Assembly: GCF_014648875.1 (NCBI RefSeq)
Contig: NZ_BMRY01000015.1
Span: 1-64,000, forward strand
DNA from: Streptomyces parvus
GTDB taxonomy: Bacteria > Actinomycetota > Actinomycetes > Streptomycetales > Streptomycetaceae
Direction of reading: 5' to 3'
DNA: 64,000 bases
Shown here piece by piece: positions 25,601 through 34,700 of the stretch. Made by a program: the position numbers and the translations under genes. The notes beneath the pieces were generated by a model that saw only the letters and a program-made list of their open reading frames with translations, did no database searches and was not told the DNA's origin. Every line of letters starts with the position of its first letter. Position 1 is the stretch's first letter.

Positions 25601-27649
25601 TTCTGGCTCGGCGACGCGTTCGCCTCCGGCGGTTCGGCCGGCTACGACCACAAGGGCATGGGCATCACCGCCCGCGGCGCCTGGGAGTCCGTCAAGCGGC
25701 ACTTCCGGGAGCTGGGCCACGACACCCAGACCGAGGACTTCACGGTCGTCGGCGTCGGTGACATGTCCGGTGACGTCTTCGGCAACGGCATGCTGCTCTC
25801 CGAGCACATCCGCCTGGTCGCCGCCTTCGACCACCGGCACATCTTCATCGACCCGAACCCGGACGCCGCCACCTCGTACGCCGAGCGGCGCCGCCTGTTC
25901 GACCTGCCGCGCAGCTCCTGGGCCGACTACAACACCGACCTGCTCTCCGCGGGCGGCGGCATCCACCCGCGCAGCGCCAAGTCCATCCCGCTCAACGCGC
26001 ACATCCGTGAGGCGCTTGGCATCGACGCGTCGGTGAGCAAGATGACGCCCGCCGACCTGATGCAGACCATCCTCAAGTCGCCCGTCGACCTGGTGTGGAA
26101 CGGCGGCATCGGCACGTACATCAAGGCCGTCTCCGAGTCGAACGCCGACGTCGGCGACAAGGCCAACGACGCGATCCGCGTCAACGGCGAGGACCTGCGG
26201 GCCAAGGTCGTCGGCGAGGGCGGCAACCTCGGCGCCACCCAGCTCGGCCGGATCGAGTTCGCCCGCAACGGCGGCCGGGTCAACACCGACGCGATCGACA
26301 ACAGCGCCGGGGTGGACACCTCCGACCACGAGGTGAACATCAAGATCCTCCTCAACGGTCTGGTCCGGGACGGCGACATGACCGTCAAGCAGCGCAACAA
26401 GCTGCTCGCCGACATGACCGACGAGGTCGGTGCGCTCGTCCTGCGCAACAACTACGCGCAGAACGTCGCCCTCTCCAACGCCTCCGCGCAGGCGCCCTCG
26501 CTGCTCCACGCCCAGCAGCGCTTCATGCGCCGGCTGGAGCGGGACGGCGCGCTGGACCGGGCGCTGGAGTTCCTGCCCGCCGACCGGCACATCCGGGAGC
26601 TGCTCAGCAACGAGAAGGGGCTCAGCCAGCCCGAGCTGGCCGTGCTGCTCGCCTACACGAAGATCACGACGGCGGACGAGCTGATCTCCACCGTCCTGCC
26701 GGACGACCCGCACCTGCAGAAGCTGGTGCACGCCTACTTCCCGAGCGCGCTGCGCGAGCGGTTCCCCGAGGCGGTCGACGGGCACGCGCTGCGGCGCGAG
26801 ATCATCACGACGGTCCTGGTCAACGACACGGTGAACACCGCCGGTTCGACCTTCCTGCACCGGCTGCGGGAGGAGACCGGGGCGTCGATCGAGGAGATCG
26901 TCCGGGCCCAGTTCACGGCCCGTGAGATCTTCGGTCTCTCGCAGGTGTGGGACGCGGTCGAGGCGCTCGACAACAAGGTCGCCGCCGACGTCCAGACCCG
27001 GATCCGGCTGCACTCGCGGCGGCTGGTCGAGCGCGGGTCGCGCTGGCTGCTGGGCAACCGGCCGCAGCCCGTCGCCATCTCGGAGACCATCGACCTGTTC
27101 CGGGACGGCGTCGAGCAGGTCTGGAACGAACTGCCGAAGCTGGTCCGGGGCGCCGACCTGGACTGGTACCACTCGATCCTGGACGAGCTGACGGCCGCGG
27201 GTGTGCCGGACGAGCTGGCGGTCCGGGTGGCCGGGTTCTCCTCCGCCTTCCCGGCGCTGGACATCGTGGCCATCGCCGACCGTACGGGCAAGGAGCCGCT
27301 GGAGGTCGCCGAGGTCTACTACGACCTCGCGGACCGACTGCGGATCACGCAGCTGATGGACCGGATCATCGAGCTGCCGCGGGCCGACCGCTGGCAGTCG
27401 ATGGCCCGCGCCTCCATCCGCGAGGACCTGTACGCGGCGCACGCGGCGCTCACGTCGGACGTGCTGAGCGTGGGGGACGGGTCCTCGACGCCGGAGGAGC
27501 GGTTCCGGGCGTGGGAGGAGAAGAACGCGGCGATCCTGGCCCGGTCGCGGTCGACGCTGGAGGAGATCCAGGGGTCGGACGCGTTCGATCTGGCGAATCT
27601 GTCGGTGGCGATGCGGACGATGCGGACGTTGTTGCGTACGCACGCGTAG
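22634..27649 (+). CDS. large NAD-specific glutamate dehydrogenase
   Basis: A 1671-residue enzyme of the 180-kDa NAD-GDH class first characterised in Streptomyces clavuligerus, which deaminates glutamate to 2-oxoglutarate with NAD. A long N-terminal region with ACT-like parts (residues 1 to about 700) precedes the catalytic core, which includes GGLRWSDRREDFRTEILGL and KNTVIVPVGAKGGFV (about 868-910) and a dinucleotide-binding stretch VVGVGDMSGDVFGNGMLLS (about 1036-1054). A C-terminal helical region follows. Full length, no frameshift. The ATG at 22634 is preceded by AGAGGA. It probably serves glutamate catabolism and carbon/nitrogen balance. Confidence 0.95.
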   Translation: MQTKLDEAKAELLAGAAKVADNGPGGGVGGPGGAPRARVSAAGADASASAGQYTVLAYLQRYYLHTAPEDLSGRDPVDVFGAAASHYRLAENRPQGTANVRVHTPTVEENGWACSHSVVEVVTDDMPFLVDSVTNELSRQDRGIHLVIHPQVTVRRDVTGKLIEVLSGGPGTPKASQSRKKSKGEKDQKSELPHDALVESWIHVEIDRETDRADLQQITADLLRVLSDVRETVEDWGKMRDAALRIADDLPGEPLDDLADEEVEEARELLRWLAADHFTFLGYREYELKDSDALAAVPGTGLGILRSDPQHSADEAHPVSPSFDRLPADVRAKAREHKLLVLTKANSRATVHRPSYLDYVGVKKFDAKGNVVGERRFLGLFSSAAYTESVRRVPVIRRKVAEVVEGAGFSYNSHDGRDLLQILETYPRDELFQTPVDQLRAIATSVLYLQERRRLRLYLRQDEYGRYYSAIVYLPRDRYTTGVRLRLIDILKEELGGTSVDFTAWNTESILSRLHFVIRVPAGTELPHLTDADADRIEARLVEAARSWADGFGEALTAELGEERAAELNRQYGHSFPEGYKADHSPRAAVSDLVHLETLREGEKDFALSLYEPVGAGPGERRFKIYRTGEQVSLSAVLPALQQLGVEVVDERPYELRCADRTHAWIYDFGLRMPLVNGNGGYLADDARARFQEAFAAVWKGEAENDGFNALVLGAGLNWRQAMVLRAYAKYLRQAGSTFSQDYMESTLRNNVHTTRLLVSLFEARMSPGRQSAGTELTDGLLEELDGALDQVASLDEDRILRSFLTVIKATLRTNFFQHTEDGTPHSYVSMKFDPQAIPDLPAPRPAYEIWVYSPRVEGVHLRFGKVARGGLRWSDRREDFRTEILGLVKAQMVKNTVIVPVGAKGGFVAKQLPDPSVDRDAWFAEGIAAYRTFISALLDITDNMVAGEVVPPTDVVRHDEDDTYLVVAADKGTASFSDIANEVAVAYGFWLGDAFASGGSAGYDHKGMGITARGAWESVKRHFRELGHDTQTEDFTVVGVGDMSGDVFGNGMLLSEHIRLVAAFDHRHIFIDPNPDAATSYAERRRLFDLPRSSWADYNTDLLSAGGGIHPRSAKSIPLNAHIREALGIDASVSKMTPADLMQTILKSPVDLVWNGGIGTYIKAVSESNADVGDKANDAIRVNGEDLRAKVVGEGGNLGATQLGRIEFARNGGRVNTDAIDNSAGVDTSDHEVNIKILLNGLVRDGDMTVKQRNKLLADMTDEVGALVLRNNYAQNVALSNASAQAPSLLHAQQRFMRRLERDGALDRALEFLPADRHIRELLSNEKGLSQPELAVLLAYTKITTADELISTVLPDDPHLQKLVHAYFPSALRERFPEAVDGHALRREIITTVLVNDTVNTAGSTFLHRLREETGASIEEIVRAQFTAREIFGLSQVWDAVEALDNKVAADVQTRIRLHSRRLVERGSRWLLGNRPQPVAISETIDLFRDGVEQVWNELPKLVRGADLDWYHSILDELTAAGVPDELAVRVAGFSSAFPALDIVAIADRTGKEPLEVAEVYYDLADRLRITQLMDRIIELPRADRWQSMARASIREDLYAAHAALTSDVLSVGDGSSTPEERFRAWEEKNAAILARSRSTLEEIQGSDAFDLANLSVAMRTMRTLLRTHA

Positions 27650-27669
27650 GGGTTGGTTGTTGTACGTCT

Positions 27670-27701
27670 GAGGGGCCCTTACCTGGTGGTGCCGGCCCCT
27701 C
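27670..27701 (+). terminator. hairpin after glutamate dehydrogenase gene
   Basis: gaggggcc (27670-27677) and ggcccctc (27694-27701) form an 8-bp stem with a 16-base loop, 20 bases after the stop codon. Confidence 0.55.
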
Positions 27702-27715
27702 GGCGTGGGGGGTGT

Positions 27716-27836
27716 GTCCTCAAGCGCCGGACGGGCTGAACAGATGTCCTCAAGCGCCGGACGGGCTGGAAAGATGCCCTCAAGCGCCGGACGGGCTGGA
27801 AAGATGCCCTCAAGCGCCGGGCGGGCTGGATGTGGC
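27716..27836. repeat. four tandem 30-bp repeats (array 2)
   Basis: Four head-to-tail units start at 27717, 27747, 27777 and 27807, each reading (t/c)cctcaagcgccgg-a/g-cgggctg followed by a short variable tail. The exact 30-bp period and two to four changes between units point to recent tandem duplication. They lie between the convergent glutamate dehydrogenase and ABC ATPase genes, and degenerate remnants continue to about 27890. The core is shared with array 1 at 21423-21633. Confidence 0.9.
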
Positions 27837-27888
27837 CGGGCGGGCTGGGAAAGTGCCAGGTCGGCTGCATGTGGCCGGGTGGGTTCGG

Positions 27889-28680
27889 CTACTTGCGGTT
27901 CGTGAAGGCTTCGTAGGCCTTCACCACCTCCTTGGCCGGGCCGTCCATCCGTAGCGTGCCCGCCTCCAGCCACAGTGCGCGGTCGCAGGTTTCGGTGATC
28001 GACTTGTTGCTGTGGCTGACCAGGAAGACCGTGCCCGCCTCCGCGCGCAGTTCCTTGATGCGGTCCTTGCTGCGGCGCTGGAACTTCGCGTCGCCCGTCG
28101 ACAGCGCCTCGTCGATCAGGAGCACGTCGTGGCTCTTGGCCGCCGCGATGGAGAAGCGCAGCCGCGCGCCCATGCCCGAGGAGTACGTGCGCATCGGCAG
28201 CGTGATGAAGTCGCCCTTCTCGTTGATGCCGGAGAAGTCGACGATCTCGTCGTAGCGTGCGCGGACCTGATCGCGCGTCATGCCCATCGCCAGCCCGCCC
28301 AGGATCACGTTGCGCTCGCCGGTCAGGTCGCCCATCAGCGCCGCGTTCACGCCGAGCAGCGACGGCTGGCCGTGGGTGTGGACCTTGCCCCGGGTCGGCG
28401 GGAGCAGGCCCGCGACCGCCTTGAGCAGGGTCGACTTGCCCGAGCCGTTGGAGCCGATCAGGCCGATCGCCTCACCCTTGTACGCGGCGAAGCTGACCCC
28501 CTTCACGGCGTGCACCTGGCGTGCGCCGGGGGTGCGGCGGCGCGAGGTGAGGCGGCTGAGCGCCGAGGTCGCGCTGCCCCGGCCGGTACGCACGCCGTTG
28601 ACCGTGTACGTGATGTGGACGTCGTCGACGACGACCGTCGGTACCCGGTGGTCCCCGGGGGTGTTCCTGGCGTCAGCCAC
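27889..28680 (-). CDS. polysaccharide/teichoic acid export ABC ATPase (TagH-like)
   Basis: A 263-residue ABC ATPase of the TagH/Wzt class that powers export of lipid-linked teichoic acid or polysaccharide. Walker A is GSNGSGKS (76-83). The degenerate signature YSSGMGARLRFSIAAA precedes Walker B VLLIDEALSTGD, as usual in this class. There is no C-terminal carbohydrate-binding extension, so export is probably not coupled to recognition of a capped terminus. Its start overlaps the permease gene by eight bases. It opens the envelope-polymer locus. Confidence 0.92.
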   Translation of the reverse strand: MADARNTPGDHRVPTVVVDDVHITYTVNGVRTGRGSATSALSRLTSRRRTPGARQVHAVKGVSFAAYKGEAIGLIGSNGSGKSTLLKAVAGLLPPTRGKVHTHGQPSLLGVNAALMGDLTGERNVILGGLAMGMTRDQVRARYDEIVDFSGINEKGDFITLPMRTYSSGMGARLRFSIAAAKSHDVLLIDEALSTGDAKFQRRSKDRIKELRAEAGTVFLVSHSNKSITETCDRALWLEAGTLRMDGPAKEVVKAYEAFTNRK

Positions 28681-29620
28681 GTCCGTACGTCTCCTCGGCC
28701 TTCCAGAAGTACACGAATCCCGCCACCCCGCACAGCAGCGCCCAGCCGGCCGCTGCCGCCCAGGCCAGGGGCGGCAGCTGGTCCCACGTGTAGCTGTCGA
28801 TGAGCGCGTACCGCATGAGGTTGATGTAGAGCGCCGCCGGGTTGTACTCCAGCAGCACCATCACCGCCCGCGGCACCCGGTCGCCGGCCAGCAGGTGGTC
28901 CAGGCTCCACATCACGCCGGACGAGTACATCCAGGTCCGCAGCACGAACGGGGTCAGCTGGGCGATGTCGGGGGTCTTCGCCGTCAGGCGGGCCATCGCC
29001 ATCGACAGGCCCGTGTTGAACAGTGCCTGGAGCGCCAGTGCCGGGACGGCCAGCAGCCAGGTCGGGCGCGGGTACTGGCCGAACGCCAGCAGGATCAGGG
29101 TCAGCGCGCCGAGCGAGAACAGCAGTTGCTGGAGCTGCTGGAGAGCCAGTGCCACCGGCAGCGAGGCGCGCGGGAAGTGCAGGGCCCGCACCAGGCCGAT
29201 GTTGCCGCTGATCGCCCGCGTGCCCGCGGTGATCGAGCTGCTGGTGAACGTCCAGATGAAGACCCCGGTGACCAGGAACGGGACGAAGTCCTCCACCCCG
29301 TGCTTGGTGTTCATCAGGACGCCGAAGATGAAGTAGTAGACCGTCGCGTTCAGCAGCGGCGTCATGATCTGCCAGATCTGGCCGAGCTTCGCCCGGCTGT
29401 ACTGGGCCGTCAGCTTGGCCGTCGCGAACGCCGTGATGAAGTGCCGGCGACCCCAGAGCTGCCGGATGTACTCGGGCAGCGACGGCCGGGCGCCGCTGAC
29501 CTTCAGGCCGTGCCGGGCCGCCAGGGCCGCCAGCTCACCGGGGGCGTACGTGGGGACGGCGGTGGCCGGGGCGCCCTCCGAGGGGGCGGTCACCGGGGGC
29601 GGGGCTGCTGTCTGGCTCAA
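28673..29620 (-). CDS. polysaccharide/teichoic acid export ABC permease (TagG-like)
   Basis: A 315-residue ABC-2 type permease with about six transmembrane segments in its C-terminal 250 residues and a soluble N-terminus of about 75 residues. LGQIWQIMTPLLNATVYYFI at the first membrane segments and the YNPAALYINLMRYALID amphipathic stretch are typical of TagG/Wzm permeases. It pairs with the overlapping ATPase to move the glycopolymer across the membrane. The TetR gene is divergent 174 bases away, and shared control is likely. Confidence 0.9.
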   Translation of the reverse strand: MSQTAAPPPVTAPSEGAPATAVPTYAPGELAALAARHGLKVSGARPSLPEYIRQLWGRRHFITAFATAKLTAQYSRAKLGQIWQIMTPLLNATVYYFIFGVLMNTKHGVEDFVPFLVTGVFIWTFTSSSITAGTRAISGNIGLVRALHFPRASLPVALALQQLQQLLFSLGALTLILLAFGQYPRPTWLLAVPALALQALFNTGLSMAMARLTAKTPDIAQLTPFVLRTWMYSSGVMWSLDHLLAGDRVPRAVMVLLEYNPAALYINLMRYALIDSYTWDQLPPLAWAAAAGWALLCGVAGFVYFWKAEETYGRG

Positions 29621-29678
29621 CGATCGACCGCTTTCGACACCGATGGGGCGATGGGGGGGAGGTGGCAGGGCGGGACGG

Positions 29679-29787
29679 TACGGTCCCGTGGGGACGCCCT
29701 CGTTGGGACGGGACCGTATCGTCGTAACGCTGAGAGTAGGACGCTTCTACGTCGCAACGCAACCGTTTCGTCGCGGCCGACTATGCT
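29679..29787. promoter_or_regulatory. divergent operator/promoter region, ABC exporter / TetR
   Basis: A perfect 11-bp inverted repeat tacggtcccgt (29679-29689) / acgggaccgta (29708-29718) has an 18-base spacer, and a smaller palindrome aacg-caac-cgtt lies at 29756-29767. Either could be a TetR-type operator. TATGCT at 29782-29787 lies seven bases before the ATG at 29795, a spacing that predicts a leaderless TetR transcript. Operator identity is inference from position. Confidence 0.45.
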
Positions 29788-29794
29788 GCGGGCC

Positions 29795-30403
29795 ATGACC
29801 ACCGAACGGGGAACCCGCCGCCGCGCCCCCGCAGGCGCCGCCGTCCTGCGCGAGGACGTGACCGACGCCATCCGCGCCGCCGTCTTCGAGGAGCTCGCCG
29901 CGGTCGGGTTCGCCCGGATGTCCATCGAGGGCATCGCCCGGCGCGCGGGGGTCGGCAAGACCGCCGTCTACCGCCGCTGGAAGTCCAAGCTGGCGCTCGT
30001 CCTCGACCTGGTGGCGGCCGTCGCCGCCCAGGGGATGCCCGCCCCGGCCACCGGTTCGCTGTACGGGGACGTGCGCTCCGTCCTGGAGCTCGCGGCGTAC
30101 GCCCTGCGCCACCCGGTCGCCTCGCAGGTCATCCCGGACCTGCTGGTCGAGGCGGCCCGCAATCCGGAGATCTCCGACGCGATCAAGGCCGCCCTCCTCG
30201 ACCAGCAGCAGGGCGTCGCCGCCGTCGTGGTGCGGGAGGCGGTGGCCCGGGGGGAACTGCCGGAAGGCAGCGATCCGGACCGGGCGCTCGACCTCATCGT
30301 CGGGCCGCTGTACTGGCGGCTCGTCGTCGTCCGGGGCGAGCTCCCCAAGGGCTACCTGGACGATCTGGCCGCCTCGGCGGTGGCCGCACTCAAGCACACC
30401 TGA
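29795..30403 (+). CDS. TetR/AcrR-family transcriptional regulator
   Basis: A 202-residue regulator. The N-terminal helix-turn-helix is residues about 22-68, with GFARMSIEGIARRAGVGKTA and VYRRWKSKLALV. The C-terminal ligand domain is of the common actinobacterial TetR_C type (DLIVGPLYWRLVV). It is divergent from the TagGH-like exporter, so it likely represses that operon and itself in response to an unknown ligand. The ATG at 29795 fits a leaderless mRNA; ATG 29783 would add four residues. It converges with the membrane protein gene: both stop codons sit in one palindrome. Confidence 0.88.
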   Translation: MTTERGTRRRAPAGAAVLREDVTDAIRAAVFEELAAVGFARMSIEGIARRAGVGKTAVYRRWKSKLALVLDLVAAVAAQGMPAPATGSLYGDVRSVLELAAYALRHPVASQVIPDLLVEAARNPEISDAIKAALLDQQQGVAAVVVREAVARGELPEGSDPDRALDLIVGPLYWRLVVVRGELPKGYLDDLAASAVAALKHT

Positions 30404-30412
30404 GGATCCTCA
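30401..30412. other. 12-bp palindrome holding two stop codons
   Basis: TGAGGATCCTCA is a perfect palindrome whose two ends are the TGA stop of the TetR gene (plus) and the TGA stop of the membrane protein gene (minus). Six bases separate the two reading frames. It is too short to be a strong terminator. Confidence 0.8.
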
Positions 30413-31633
30413 GCCCGCCGCCACCCGCGCCAGCACCTCGCCCGTACGCGTGCTGAACGCCAGCACCGTCGCGTTCTCCGGCAGCTGCTGGTTCCGGGTC
30501 AGCAGCAGCCACCGCACCTCGTACCGGGCGGTGATCCCGTCCCGGCGGTCCTGCGGGGTCGACTTGTCGAGATAGGCGGCCACCGCGCGGCTCCTGTCCC
30601 GCCGCTCCGTCGTCGCGAGCCCCGCGTCCGGCAGGGCGTCGGCCAGCACGTACGCCCCGTGCCCGGCCAGCGCGTACATCGCCGGGCGGCTGTCCGTCAG
30701 GACCACCTCGCCCCGGGGCACGTACGCGGTCGCCCAGGCGTACGGCTCCCCGGCCGCCTTCACACCCTCGGCTGCCGCAGGCGCTGTCGTCAGGCTGTCG
30801 ATGGGGGCGCGCTGGGCGGTGAGCCCGTTGTAGTACGGCCACAGTGCCGCCACGGTCACCGCGCACACCGCGGCGAACGCCCACCGCCACACGGTCGGCC
30901 GGATCCGGGTCCGCGTCCGGAAAGCGATCAGGGCCAGGCACCCGATCGCCGCGCCGATCGCCGTCTGCGGGTGGACCAGCAGGACGAGCCCGAGCAGCAC
31001 CCCGATCCCGGCCGCCTCGAACCACCGGGGCGACCGGCGGGGTGCCGGATCGCCGCGCTCGGCCACCCGGGCGGCCACGTGGCCGGTCCACGCCCACAGA
31101 TGCAGGGTGACCGCGACCGCGAACGTGGTCGGCGCGCTCCAGCGCGCCGGGTCCGCCCAGTGGATCAGGCCCAGCGGTACGAGGAGGAGCACCGGAACCC
31201 AGCGGTTCGGGGTCAGCAGCCGGGTCAGCCGGCCGATCCCGGTGAGCAGGAGCAGCAGGTTCACCGACGCGGCCAGTGCCACGACGGACGGGCCGGAGAG
31301 CTCGGTGGCGCGGGCGGCGACACCTTGGAGCAGCGCGTACGGGGAGTAGTGCGCGCTCGCCACGGCGGGCAGGTCGGTCATGGGGAACGCCGGGTGCAGC
31401 AGGTTCACCCGCAGCCGTTCGACGACCGCCGCCTGGAGCCCGGCCTCGCAGCACAGCGGAGCCTGCCAGGCCGCCGCCGACAGCACCGCCCAGAGCAGAC
31501 CGCCCAGCACGAGGTACGGGGACGGCAGCCACAGGGACGGCCGGGCAGCCCCCTCGGCCCCGTCGCCCGCGGTGGCGGCGGGCGGGAGATCGGCGGCGGA
31601 GGACGCGGCGGAGGCAGCAGAGAAGAGGGGCAC
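30410..31633 (-). CDS. polytopic membrane protein, possibly a GT-C-type glycosyltransferase
   Basis: A 407-residue protein with about eight hydrophobic segments in residues 37-270 and a soluble C-terminal domain of about 130 residues (RGEVVLTDSRPAMYALAGHG, RYEVRWLLLTRNQQL). The split of membrane N-terminus and small extracytoplasmic C-terminus, plus the envelope-polymer neighbours, suggests a GT-C-like or flippase-linked role. I see no sure catalytic motif, and at 407 residues it is shorter than most GT-C enzymes. It lies 77 bases downstream of the large TagF-like gene and is probably co-transcribed with it. Confidence 0.75.
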   Translation of the reverse strand: MPLFSAASAASSAADLPPAATAGDGAEGAARPSLWLPSPYLVLGGLLWAVLSAAAWQAPLCCEAGLQAAVVERLRVNLLHPAFPMTDLPAVASAHYSPYALLQGVAARATELSGPSVVALAASVNLLLLLTGIGRLTRLLTPNRWVPVLLLVPLGLIHWADPARWSAPTTFAVAVTLHLWAWTGHVAARVAERGDPAPRRSPRWFEAAGIGVLLGLVLLVHPQTAIGAAIGCLALIAFRTRTRIRPTVWRWAFAAVCAVTVAALWPYYNGLTAQRAPIDSLTTAPAAAEGVKAAGEPYAWATAYVPRGEVVLTDSRPAMYALAGHGAYVLADALPDAGLATTERRDRSRAVAAYLDKSTPQDRRDGITARYEVRWLLLTRNQQLPENATVLAFSTRTGEVLARVAAG

Positions 31634-31710
31634 ACCTCATGGGTTCCGTGCGGCGGGCCCGTTCTCCCCGCCGCCACCCGTCCGGGGGATTCCGGGCGAC
31701 GGGCCCGGAG

Positions 31711-34700
31711 CTACTCCGCGTCCGCCAGCAGCCGGTCCGCGACCCGGGCCGCCGCGTTGCCGTCGTCCAGGTCGCAGTAGTCGCGGCGGAAGCTCTCGTA
31801 CGCGTCCGCGTGCCGGGCCGCCGACCTGTCCGTGTCGCGCAGTGCCTGGGCCACCTCGTCCGTCGTGACCAGCAGCGGGCCCGGCGCCCGGGTCTCGAAG
31901 TCCAGGCAGAAGCCGCGCACGGTGTCGCGGTAGTGCTCCAGGTCGTACGTGTGGAAGAGCATCGGCCGGCCCGTGAGCGCGAAGTCGAACATCAGCCCCG
32001 CGTAGTCCGTCACCAGGACGTCGGCGATCAGGAGCAGCCCCGCCGCCCCCGGGTGGCGCGAGACGTCGAGCACGCCGGGGCCGGCCGGGACGCTCCCGGT
32101 GACCCGGGGATGGCGGCGCACCAGCACCGTGTGGCCGGGGCCGAGCGTCCGGGCCAGGGCGTGCGGGTCGAGCGCCGGGTCCCAGCGGTACGGGCCGGGG
32201 GCCGTGCGGTCGGCGGAGGAGGCGGACGCGGCGGCCGAGGGATGGGCCAGGTGGTCGCGGTAGGTCGGGGCGTACAGCACCACGCGGTGCTCCTCCGGGA
32301 TGCCGAGGCCGCGCCGGACCTCCTCGGCGGCCTTGTCCCGTACCGGCGGGAACAGCACGTCGTTGGCGGGCGACCCGGCCTCCAGCACCTCGCCCTCGTA
32401 CGCGAGCGACCGGCGCAGCAACGGGGTGGCGAAGCGGCTCGGGGAGATCAGTACCGACCACTGGGCCGACCGCTGCGGCAGGGTGGCGAGGTGCTGGTGG
32501 TCGGCGTAGAGGGAGTCCGCCAGGCCGGAGCCGAACCGGCCGAGCGGGGTGCCGTGCCAGGTCTGGACGACCGTCTGCCCGGGCCGCCGCTCGAACCAGG
32601 CGGGCAGCTGGTCGTCCGTGACGATCCGGCGGGAGCGGGCCAGCGCCTCGTACCAGGCGGCGCTGTGCACGGGGACGGCCCGCGCGCCGGGCGGTACGTG
32701 GGTGATGCGGCCGGGGGTGGTACCGGTGACCCACAGGTGTTCGGCGTCCGTGCCCCGGCGCACGAGCTCGGCGTGGACGGCGCGCGGGGAGTCGCCGCCC
32801 GCGTAGAGGACGGTGTCGCGGAGGGGGAGCGTGCGCGATGCGTGGGACGTGCGGGGCGTGCGCCGGTCGCGGAGCAGCGGGAGCGTGCGGGACGTGCTGG
32901 GCCTGCGCGGGTCCGGGTGGTGCGCGGCGCGCAGGAGCCGCCTGCCGTACGCGCTCCGCCCGGCGGCCGGGAGGCCGGGCGGAGCGACGACGGACAGCCG
33001 GTCGCCGTGCCGCCGCTCCAGGCGCAGCGCGGTCTCGTCCTCGTCGCCGCAGGGCAGCTGCGCGGCGGCGGAGCCGAGGACGCGGACGGGGCGGTCGTCC
33101 AGGCGGACCTCCCAGCGGCCCTCCGGGAGCGGCGGTGCGATCAGCGCGGAGAAGCGGAGGGCGGGGTGGGTACCCCGGGTACCCACCCCGGTTCCCCGGG
33201 CACCCGGGGTCCCGTTCGTGTCGGTCGTCGCATCGATCACCTCGGTCTCCGCGGCCGGGACCACCTCGTGCAGTGTCTCGTGGCGCAGGACCAGTCGGGC
33301 GCCGGGCGTGTCCGCTGCCCCCGCCCCCGCCGGGGCGTACGCCCCCGAGATCCGCAGGCCCCCCTCCGGAGTGGCTTCCACCCGGTCCGCGTACGGCAGC
33401 CCCGCCAGGTCCAGCACCAGGTCGCCCGCCGGATCCGCGCACGCGGGCGGCGGCAGGTCCGGGGCGGCGGGCAGCGGGACGCGGGTGCCGTCGTCGAGCA
33501 GCAGCCGGACCCGCCACCGCGCGCCGCCCGCCGCCTCGACCTCGCGGGGGGCCCGGTGCACGGCGGGCGGGGCGCCGGCGAGTTCGGCGAGCGGCACACG
33601 CGCGGTGAACGAGAGCCCGCCGGGCCCGGGTGTACCCGTGTCCGGCCCGGGTGCGCGACCCTGCGGTCCGGAGCCCTCCCCGTACGCCACCGCACAGGAG
33701 CACTCCTCGCCGTCCTCGCGGGTCAGCACCAGCGCCGCGGGCCTCGTCGTCCCGTCGAGGAGCCTGCCCGCGATCTCCAGCGAGGCCCCCGCCGTCCCGA
33801 CGGCGACCGTCCGGTGTTCCTCGGCCCGGGCCCGCAGGTGCGACACCGTCAGCCGGAGGCGGCCGCCCAGGAAGTCCAGCACCGCCCGCCGCCCGTCGCC
33901 CAGGTCGTGCACCAGCGGCTGGTCCGCGCCCGCGTCCTGGGCGCGCACCGCGACCCGGCGGATCGTTCCGGGGGCGGCGAGGACCAGGCCCACCAGCCAG
34001 CCGCCGCCCTCCGCCGTCGCGGGCAGCCGGTCCGGGTCGAGGACCATCTCGAAGCCCGCATGGTCGTAGCCGTGCAGCTCCTGACCGGAGTTCACCGTCG
34101 CCTCGGGGGCGGGAACGGGCCGCACCGGCACCGGCCGCACCGCCCGTCCCCGCTCCGCCCTGACCATGCCCAACGTCAGCCGCCGGTGCGTCGATCCGGC
34201 GGGCAGGTTGCGCAGATACGCGTACCCGCGCAGCCGCAGCTTCCCGTCCGCGCCCCACCGCGCCTCCAGGAGCCGCGCGACCGCCGGGACGTCCTTGCCC
34301 GTGAGCGGGGCGCTCGCGCCGCGCACGCCGGGGTACACCGCCCGCCTCCGTCCCGGAATGCCCTCGACGGCGAACGTGCCTGTCCCGTTGGCCCGTTCGA
34401 AGGCGAGCACCTCCAGCAGCTCCGCCACGCGTCGCTCCCGTACCAGCTGCCACTTGATGCGCAGCTCCACCGGGAGCCCTTCCAGTACCTCGGGACCCGC
34501 CCGGTCGACGAAGGCCCCCGCGCCCTCCAGGAACGCCGCCCGGTACGCCTCGCCGCCCATCGGCAGGCCGTCCAGGAAGTACCCGAAGTCGTCGCGGAGG
34601 CAGGACGCGTCGTACGCCCGCCGCTGCGCCGCGTCCCGGCCGCCCAGGAACGCGCTGACCTGCTCGCACGCGGCGATCCGGTCCCGTACGCCCGTGACGT

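Noticed and set aside
27716-27836. CRISPR array
   Set aside because: The repeats are directly tandem at a 30-bp period without unique spacers, and no cas genes are present.
22601-27973. A 1790-codon open frame on the minus strand opposite the glutamate dehydrogenase gene
   Set aside because: It is a high-G+C shadow frame: full of Val/Arg/Gly/Asp with no family motif, while the plus strand encodes a complete, recognisable enzyme.
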